Source: an uncultured Clostridia bacterium (GTDB lineage Bacteria; Bacillota; Clostridia; TANB77; CAG-508). Taken from it: a stretch of 37,026 bases of DNA. How positions within the stretch are numbered: position 1 is the stretch's first letter; every line of letters begins with the position of its first letter. A program made the translations under genes and the position numbers. Below the pieces are notes generated by a model. That model saw only the letters and a list, made by a program, of their open reading frames with translations, had not been told where the DNA came from and searched no databases. Shown one piece after another: positions 29,803 through 37,026 of the stretch. Location: NCBI GenBank assembly GCA_947625925.1, contig CANQQC010000003.1, positions 1 to 37,026 on the forward strand. The letters run 5' to 3'.

Positions 29803-30939
29803 ATGGCATCAAATCCAATGCAAAGAAAAGCAAGAGTTTCATTTTTAATGGGAATGTTCGTTACATTGTTAATTACAGGAGTAATTATAGCAGGTTTAGG
29901 ATATTTATTGATTAATGAGAAAAGGGCACAAAATGAAGAAAAGAAAAATAGTACATCTGTATATGTATTAAATTCTGATGTAAAATCTGGACAAATAGTA
30001 TCAATGGATATGTGTACACAAAAAACAATCCTAATGGATCAAGTACCTAGTAATGCTATAGGTTCTTCACAAGCTGATATATTTACTGCTCTTTCATTAC
30101 AAGATAAAGAAGGAAGACAAATTGTCGCAAAAAGCAATGAAGATGGAGAAGTAGAGTTAACTATTACTATAACAACAGAAGGAGGAGATAAAGAATATAA
30201 GTTAACTCAAACAGAAGGAGAAGTTAAAGAAGGAGAATTAGCAACAAGTTATACATATTACTATGAAGATGGAAAAGATAGAAAATATGTAGAATTAAGT
30301 AGTGAACCTTTAATTGCAAAAGTTGATATGTATGCAAATACAGTTATTACAACAGATTTAGTAAGTAAAGGTAATAGTGCCACTATTAACGATGCAAGGG
30401 TACAAGAATATAATATGATTTCTTTACCAACAAGTTTGGAAACTGGAGATTATGTTGATATAAGACTTATGCTTCCAAATGGACAAGATTTTATAGTAAT
30501 TTCTAAAAAAGAAGCTACTATTCCAGATGCCGGAGGAGTAGCATTAGCAGATACAATACAAATGAACTTATCTGAAGATGAAACATTAAGCTTAAGTAGT
30601 GCGATTATAGATGCTTATCAAATTATAGGTTCTAAACTTTATGCTGTTAAATATACAGAAGCTGGATTACAAAATGCTGCTACTGCAACTTATGTTCCAA
30701 ATGCTCAAGTAACAAAATTGATTCAAACAAATCCTAATTATGTAATGGATGCAAGAACAGCATTAAAAGCTAGATATAGTGGAAATTCAGTAAACTTAAG
30801 AAATGAAAATATTAATGCACAGTTTAATGCGGCAGGAGAAGAAGGACAAGAAAATGTAAAAGCACAAATGCAAGAGTCTATTACAAAAGCACAAACATCA
30901 AGACAAACATATTTAGACGGCTTAGGTGGAGCTGAATAA
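29803..30939 (+). CDS. SAF-domain/CpaB-like membrane-anchored protein
   Basis: N-terminal TM segment, then VYVLNSDVKSGQIVSMDMCTQKTILMDQVPSNAIG and a second region YANTVITTDLV...GDYVDIRLMLPNGQDFIVISKK, as in CpaB/RcpC-type proteins. Confidence 0.7.
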   Translation: MASNPMQRKARVSFLMGMFVTLLITGVIIAGLGYLLINEKRAQNEEKKNSTSVYVLNSDVKSGQIVSMDMCTQKTILMDQVPSNAIGSSQADIFTALSLQDKEGRQIVAKSNEDGEVELTITITTEGGDKEYKLTQTEGEVKEGELATSYTYYYEDGKDRKYVELSSEPLIAKVDMYANTVITTDLVSKGNSATINDARVQEYNMISLPTSLETGDYVDIRLMLPNGQDFIVISKKEATIPDAGGVALADTIQMNLSEDETLSLSSAIIDAYQIIGSKLYAVKYTEAGLQNAATATYVPNAQVTKLIQTNPNYVMDARTALKARYSGNSVNLRNENINAQFNAAGEEGQENVKAQMQESITKAQTSRQTYLDGLGGAE

Positions 30940-30965
30940 AACATTAAAAAGTGAGGGATAAACAT

Positions 30966-31664
30966 ATGAAAAAAATAGGATTTATAGGGGCGTATGATAA
31001 AACGGATATGATTGTATATATAGGAAAGATATTGACAGTATTAAAACAAAAAGTTTTAATTGTTGATTCTACTCTTAGTCAAAAAGCAAAATACATTGTC
31101 CCTGTAATTAATCCAACTGTAACTTACGTAACTGAATATGAAGAAATGGATGTTGCAGTAGGTTTTAATAGTATTGAATCTATAAAACAATATTTAGGAG
31201 TGCCAGAAAATAAAGAATTAGATTATGATTATGTTTTAATAGATGTAGATAATATAAAAAACTTTAATAGTTTCAATCTATTAGAAGCACAAAAGAACTA
31301 TTTCGTAACTTCTTTTGATGTATATTCACTAAAAAAAGGATTGGAAATACTGGTAGAGTTAAATGATTCAATTAGTTTAACAAAAGTAATATTTTCAAAA
31401 GAAATATTGAAAGAAGATGATGATTACCTAAATTATTTATCTTTGGGATATAAAGTTGTATGGAATGAATATAGAATTTATTTTCCAATGGATACTATGG
31501 ATTTTAGTGCAATTGTTGAAAACCAACGATTAGCTAAAGTAAAATTTAGGAAACTTAGTGTAGCATATAAAGAAGGACTAACATTTTTGGCAGAAGATCT
31601 TGCAAAAGATATGAGTGAAAGCAACATAAGAAGAGCTATAAAAACTATAGAAAAAGGAGCATAG
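30966..31664 (+). CDS. MinD/CpaE/TadZ-like protein lacking a canonical P-loop
   Basis: KKIGFIGAYDKTDMIVYIGKILTVLKQKVLIVDST resembles a ParA/MinD N-terminus with GAYDKTD in the P-loop position. Start revised to ATG 30966 because GAGGG lies just upstream. Confidence 0.5.
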   Translation: MKKIGFIGAYDKTDMIVYIGKILTVLKQKVLIVDSTLSQKAKYIVPVINPTVTYVTEYEEMDVAVGFNSIESIKQYLGVPENKELDYDYVLIDVDNIKNFNSFNLLEAQKNYFVTSFDVYSLKKGLEILVELNDSISLTKVIFSKEILKEDDDYLNYLSLGYKVVWNEYRIYFPMDTMDFSAIVENQRLAKVKFRKLSVAYKEGLTFLAEDLAKDMSESNIRRAIKTIEKGA

Positions 31665-31670
31665 AAAGTT

Positions 31671-32516
31671 ATGTCAATAATTACGTTTTGGAATAATGGA
31701 AGAGATCAAGTTGGTAAAACTTTATCAATTGTTGCAATTGCAACATATATGGCAATTGAGCACAACTATAAGATATTAGTTGTATCTACAAGTTATAAAG
31801 ATAAAACTTTGAATAACTGTTATTGGGAAAAAAATGAAATAAAGAAAAAGAATTTTGGAATATTTGGACCTAATACTAATACATATATGGGAAATGGATT
31901 TGAAGGTTTAGCTCCAATAATGAAAAGTAATAAATTAGCTCCAGAAATAATAACAAACTATACTAAAGTTATATTTAAAGATAGACTAGAAGTTTTAAAA
32001 AGCTATGAAGACGGAGATGAAGACGAATATAAAGAAACCGCTAATTTATTTGCAGATATAATAACACAAGCAAATAGATACTATGATTTAGTGTTTGTTG
32101 ACTTAGATAATAGTATAGGCGAAGAAAATGTTAATACTATTTTAAATCGTTCAACGATAATTATGGCAACACTTAGTCAAAGAATGACGGTTATTGACGA
32201 TTTCTTAAAATTACAAGAGGAAAATGATTTATTTAGTAGTCCAAAAGTTTTAGTACTAATAGGAAGATATGATCGTTATTCAAAATATACATTAAAGAAC
32301 ATAACAAGATATATGAAAGAAAAGAATAAAATTTCAACAGTACCATACAATACATTGTTTTTTGAAGCATGTGAAGAGGCGGCTGTACCAGATTTATTCT
32401 TAAGATTTAGAAAGATAAAAGATCAAGAAGATAGAAATTACTTATTTATGTCAGAAATAAAAAGATGTAGTGAAAACATAATATATAGGTTACAAGATCT
32501 ACAAATGAAACTTTAA
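31671..32516 (+). CDS. ParA/MinD/CpaE-like ATPase with deviant P-loop
   Basis: IITFWNNGRDQVGKTLSIVAIATYMAIEHNYKILVVSTSYKD; DLVFVDLDNSIGEENVNTIL in the switch/Walker-B position. Confidence 0.7.
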   Translation: MSIITFWNNGRDQVGKTLSIVAIATYMAIEHNYKILVVSTSYKDKTLNNCYWEKNEIKKKNFGIFGPNTNTYMGNGFEGLAPIMKSNKLAPEIITNYTKVIFKDRLEVLKSYEDGDEDEYKETANLFADIITQANRYYDLVFVDLDNSIGEENVNTILNRSTIIMATLSQRMTVIDDFLKLQEENDLFSSPKVLVLIGRYDRYSKYTLKNITRYMKEKNKISTVPYNTLFFEACEEAAVPDLFLRFRKIKDQEDRNYLFMSEIKRCSENIIYRLQDLQMKL

Positions 32517-32535
32517 AAAGGAGGCATCAATTAAA

Positions 32536-34462
32536 ATGATAAACTTCATACTATCAGTTTTAGTACTATTGATAGCGGCATATGTTGTTATACATCATTT
32601 AAAAAAACAAAAAGAAGCAGAAGTAGAAAAACAAATTGAAGTAGACGATAAAACGTATACTATAGATGTAATGATTGAATTTGTTAAGAAAAGACTTGAT
32701 GAAATAACAAAAATCAACTTATATGATATAGGGCTATCTGAAGAGGAATTAAAAAGAAGAAAGAACAAAAAATATGAACTAAAGAAAGCTTTAAAAGGTT
32801 GTACATATGGTGACGTAAATGATAAGAAGTATGTTAAAGAGATTATCTTTGATTTATTGTCACAAGAGTATGGAGTTGATGAAACAAACATATCTAAAGC
32901 TATTCCTTTTGATATACCATCATTATTAACTCCTGCAGATAAATTTGATATTTTAATTTATGCATATAAAAAGGCTTTTGCTTATGAAGCAATGACTGAG
33001 CTTATAAAGAAATATAACTTAGCTAATTTAAAATATATTGAGGGAGAAACAAAACCTTGTTATGTTATAACATCACAGGAAATTTCTGATATTTATGAAC
33101 AAGAAAATATAACACTTGAATTTCAAGATAAACTTGAAATTTTAGTACAAAGAATATATCAAAAATATAAAGGATATAGTGCTATTGATGAAGTAAGAGA
33201 TATGAATATAGACGGTGTATCTGGTGGTGTATCTGGATTACCTGAAAGCTTTGTAAGCCAAGTAGCACAATCTGATGGAGATTATTTAAATCAAATTACA
33301 GAACATAAAGTTCCAAGAGCATGTGATGCTATATGGATATTCTTCCAAGGTAAGTCTATACGTTTGGAATTCTTATCATTTGGAACAGAAGCAGAATTAA
33401 AAAGGGTATGTCAAAATATATATAAATATAATAACCCTGGACAATTATCTGATACAAACGGATATAAAATCAATGAAATGAAAGACGGTTCACGTGTCGT
33501 TGTTGTTAGACCAAGCATGTCAGAAACATGGGCATTCTTCGTTAGAAAGTTCGACGTAAAACGTGCAACACTAGAACAAATAGTATTATTCCCAGGAAAG
33601 GAAGATACAATAGCTTTACTAAAATTCTTAGTAAAGGGTGCAAGAATTATATCACTAACAGGTGAGCAAGGTTGTGGTAAAACAACAATGCTTATGGCTA
33701 TGATAGAAAATATATATGAAACAATGAACTTGCGTATTACAGAAACTGCATTCGAGTTGCACTTAAGAAAGATATATCCAACAAGAAATATCTTATCAAT
33801 GCGTGAGACAGATACAATTTCTGGACAAGAGTGTTTGGACGTTCAAAAGAAAACTGACGGTTCCGTAAATATAATCCGGAGAGGTTGCAACAGACCCCGT
33901 AGCTTCTTGGATGATCCAATCTGCACAGGTTGCATCTAAATTCACATTATTTACACACCATGCTAAAACATTCCCAGATTTGGTTACTGCTCTAAGAAAC
34001 TCAATGTTAAGAGCAGGAGTATTCAAAAGTGAAAAGACAGCAGAAGAGCAAGTTGTACAAGTACTTAATTTTGACATTCACTTAGTAAAAGACTTCAAAG
34101 GAAGAAGATATATAGAAAGAATTACAGAGTGTATTCCAGTAGAAAATGTAAATGAATACACATTTGATCATAGAAAAGAAAAAACATTAGAAGGAAAATT
34201 TGATAAATTTTTCGATAATGCAACATATTACTTTACAAAAGTAACAAATAGAGAAACATTTAAATATAGAAATATTCTTGAATATATTGATGGAGAGTAT
34301 GTAATTACAAATCCTATTTCTAACTACAATATAAAAGAAATGAGACTTAATATGGAAGAAACAGATGCAGAAGAATTTGACAAATTTGTAGAAAGAAACT
34401 GGGGAAGTAAAGCAGTATATAAACCAGAAGAAGAAAAAGAGGCAGCAAAAAATAGAAATTAA
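32536..34462 (+). CDS. CpaF/TadA-like secretion ATPase with N-terminal TM segment; apparent +1 frameshift at 33877 (ORF track parts 32536-33939 and 33911-34462)
   Basis: Walker A LTGEQGCGKTTM. Frame 0 ends at 33939, but removing c33877 gives ...DGSVNIIGEVATDPVASWMIQSAQVASKFTLFTHHAKTFPDLV..., which joins the two ORFs and restores the Walker-B-region pattern. Confidence 0.8.
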
Positions 34463-34492
34463 AAATATGCTAAACAGGAGGTGCAATTTTAA

Positions 34493-36568
34493 GTGAGTAA
34501 TAAAATTCTTATATATTTAATACTTGGAATAATTCTTTTATTTGCTATTATAGTTATCTTTTATATGCAATTAAGAAAAAAGATGATGAAATCAGACTAT
34601 AAAAGAATAAGAGAACTACAACAAGGTACAAAATCTAATTTGCATTCATCAGAAATCATGTACCAAAAGTTATATGTTAAATATGTAAAGATGCCATTTA
34701 TTAAAAGATATGCAGCTAAACTAAGACGTAGACTTGAGATTATTGATACAGATGATGAATATGCAACAAGAAGAGATACAGCTAAAATACTCACAAGAGC
34801 AATTGTAATATTAGTACCTTTAGTATTAGCTACAATACTAATTACAAGAAGTAATTATTTAATAATGGGGATATTATTAATATTTGAGATATTTATGATA
34901 GACACATTAATAGATGGTTCTGTTGATAAAATTGATAATAATATATTAAAAGAGCAGTTAGATTTCTTCTCAGAAATTAGACATGCATATCATGAATATA
35001 ACATGGTTGAAGAGGCAATTTATCAAACATCACAAGATGATGAGAAAACAATATCAAAACAAGGTGATAGAATATATGAAATACTAATATCAGATGACCC
35101 TGAAATGGAACTTGAAAAATATTATGATGTTGCACCAAATCCATTTTTAAAGGAATTTGCTGGAGTTTCATATTTAACAAAAGAATTTGGTGATAGAAAG
35201 GTTGATGGAGCATCTCTTTATTTGAAAAATATCAATAATATAGGACAAGAGATGCAACTTGAAATATTAAAAAGAGATAAATTAAATTACGTTTTTCAGA
35301 GTTTGGCAGTTATCTCAATAGTTCCAATATTATTTTTAGAGCCTTTAAAAAGTTGGGCAGTTAGTAACTTTGCATTTACAGAAAGTTGGTACTGTGGAAA
35401 ACCTGGAATGATAGTTCAAATACTAATACTAATCCTAACATTTATATCTTATATATTAGTTAGAAAACTAAAAGATAATGGCTCTACAAGTATGAACACA
35501 CAAAACTTAGAAAATCCATGGCAAGCAAAACTATACAAAAAACCTATAATAAAACAAATAGTTAATATGTTTATACCTAAAGAAGGAACAAGAGATTATA
35601 GAAAGGTACAACAAACATTAAAAGATGCAGCTTCTACTTTAAAAATAGAGTGGCTGTATGTAAATAGACTGTCTCTTGCAATAGTTACAGCAATTGTATC
35701 CATATTCTTATTTGGATATCTACATAATTTGGCAGTTGACTATATTTATGAAGAGCCAACAACTGATTATGATGTTATAGGTGGATTATCTGACAAAGAT
35801 AAGAAAAAAGCTCTGGAAGTTACTGAAGCTGATAATAAAATTTTGGATAAATTTAAAGGAAAAGTTAGAACAACAAAAGAAGATATTAAAAAAGAAGTTA
35901 ATAAGACAAAATTCTATACAGAATCATCAGGATTTGATGCTGATAAAATTTCTGAAAGAATTTATAATAAATTAACATTGATAAATGGTGAATATTTACA
36001 ATGGTTTGAAATTCTATTAGCATTAGTATTTGCGTTAGTTGCATATATGGGACCAATGTGGTTACTATATTTCCAAGTAAAGATGAGACAACTTGAAATG
36101 GAAGATGAAGTAATGCAATTCCAAACAATTATACTTATGCTTATGAGAATTGAAAGGGTAAATGTTGAAATAATATTAGAATGGTTAGAAAGATACTCTA
36201 ACATATTTAGAGCTCCAATATCTAAATGTGTTAATAACTATGAAGCAGGTGCATGGGAAGCACTTGAACAGATGAAAGAAGACGTATCTTTTATGCAAAT
36301 GATAAGGATTATTGAAAGTATGCAAGCAGCAGTTGAAAAAATACCAATTAGAGATGCATTTGATGAATTAGATTCAGAAAGAGACTATTACCAAGAAAGA
36401 CGTAAAGAATCTAATGAAAGACTAATAAAAAGAAAAGCAATGATTGGAAAGGTAATTGGATTTGCACCAATGGTTTGCTTATTCGTTGGTTACTTAATAT
36501 TCCCACTTGTTTTCATAGGATTAACAAGTATGACAAGTTCATTTGCTACAATGTCACAAATGAAATAG
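34493..36568 (+). CDS. TadB/TadC-like (T2SS-F family) polytopic membrane protein, unusually long
   Basis: 691 aa; GTG start after AGGAGGTG; TM pairs flank cytoplasmic regions; C-terminal IERVNVEIILEWLERYSNIFRAPISKCVNNYEAG...DAFDELDSERDYYQERRKESNERLIKRKAMIGKVIGFAPM. Confidence 0.65.
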   Translation: MSNKILIYLILGIILLFAIIVIFYMQLRKKMMKSDYKRIRELQQGTKSNLHSSEIMYQKLYVKYVKMPFIKRYAAKLRRRLEIIDTDDEYATRRDTAKILTRAIVILVPLVLATILITRSNYLIMGILLIFEIFMIDTLIDGSVDKIDNNILKEQLDFFSEIRHAYHEYNMVEEAIYQTSQDDEKTISKQGDRIYEILISDDPEMELEKYYDVAPNPFLKEFAGVSYLTKEFGDRKVDGASLYLKNINNIGQEMQLEILKRDKLNYVFQSLAVISIVPILFLEPLKSWAVSNFAFTESWYCGKPGMIVQILILILTFISYILVRKLKDNGSTSMNTQNLENPWQAKLYKKPIIKQIVNMFIPKEGTRDYRKVQQTLKDAASTLKIEWLYVNRLSLAIVTAIVSIFLFGYLHNLAVDYIYEEPTTDYDVIGGLSDKDKKKALEVTEADNKILDKFKGKVRTTKEDIKKEVNKTKFYTESSGFDADKISERIYNKLTLINGEYLQWFEILLALVFALVAYMGPMWLLYFQVKMRQLEMEDEVMQFQTIILMLMRIERVNVEIILEWLERYSNIFRAPISKCVNNYEAGAWEALEQMKEDVSFMQMIRIIESMQAAVEKIPIRDAFDELDSERDYYQERRKESNERLIKRKAMIGKVIGFAPMVCLFVGYLIFPLVFIGLTSMTSSFATMSQMK

Positions 36569-36579
36569 GGAGGTAATTT

Positions 36580-37026
36580 ATGGAAAATGCATCAAAAGCT
36601 TTACTTATGGCTGGAGGAATATTATTAGCACTTATTGTGGTTTCAGGATTGATACTTATGTGGAGTCAAATTTCTGCTTTTTATGCTGATAATTCAGGAC
36701 AAGGAAAAGAAGAGCAGATAATTAAATTCAATCAAGAATTTGCAACATACGATAGACAAAACGTTAGAGGTAGTGATTTAATATCTCTTGTAAATAAAGT
36801 AGTAAGCTATAACGAAAAAAAAGATAACTATAATGATAATGTGCAAATTGAAGATATTTCAATCAATATTAAATTCGATAAACCAGAGGTTAAATCTAAA
36901 TTATCATATGGATTTTTTGGTGCTTATAAGTATGAAGGAATTAATAATAGAAATAGTCAATTTTATGATGCTATAAGAAGAAATGGAACAGAACTTGATA
37001 AAACTTATGGGGTTAGCACAATGGAA
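36580..37026 (+). CDS. Pilin/TadE-like protein, 3' end outside the window
   Basis: Open frame from ATG 36580 (SD GGGAGG): MENASKALLMAGGILLALIVVSGLILMWSQISAFYADNSGQGKEEQIIKFNQEFATYDRQNVRGSDLISLVNKVVSYNE...; single N-terminal hydrophobic helix. Absent from the ORF track because no stop is reached. Confidence 0.6.
   Translation, partial: MENASKALLMAGGILLALIVVSGLILMWSQISAFYADNSGQGKEEQIIKFNQEFATYDRQNVRGSDLISLVNKVVSYNEKKDNYNDNVQIEDISINIKFDKPEVKSKLSYGFFGAYKYEGINNRNSQFYDAIRRNGTELDKTYGVSTME

Overview
Low-GC, spore-forming Clostridia-like chromosomal segment, read nearly all on the + strand. It starts with the edge of a divergent gene and a cupin gene. Next come rplU and rpmA, preceded by a candidate L21 leader RNA. 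A cell-envelope glycan locus of about 23 kb (1.87-24.8 kb) follows. It holds several GT2 glycosyltransferases, three polyprenyl-phosphate-sugar-synthase-like GT2s, three large polytopic GT-C-like membrane proteins, a DUF2304 protein, a small EamA/SMR-like protein, a secreted CotH-kinase protein with nine ChW repeats, a secreted ChW-repeat glucosaminidase, and rfbDACB for dTDP-L-rhamnose. The locus lies between rpmA and obgE, genes that are normally adjacent. After obgE come hpf, a COG2509-like FAD oxidoreductase, an alpha/beta SASP gene (minus strand) and a Cof-type HAD hydrolase. The right end is a divergent Tad/type-IVc-pilus-like operon: a SAF/CpaB-like protein, two MinD/CpaE-like proteins with degenerate P-loops, a membrane-anchored CpaF-like ATPase, a long TadB/TadC-like protein and a truncated pilin-like ORF. 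The CpaF-like ORF carries an apparent +1 frameshift at its Walker-B region. The best candidates for something undescribed are the Tad-like operon with its frameshift, the three GT-C glycosylation modules plus CotH/ChW locus, and the Lys/Ala/Thr-rich tail on L21. All family calls come from reading motifs by eye; no database search was run.
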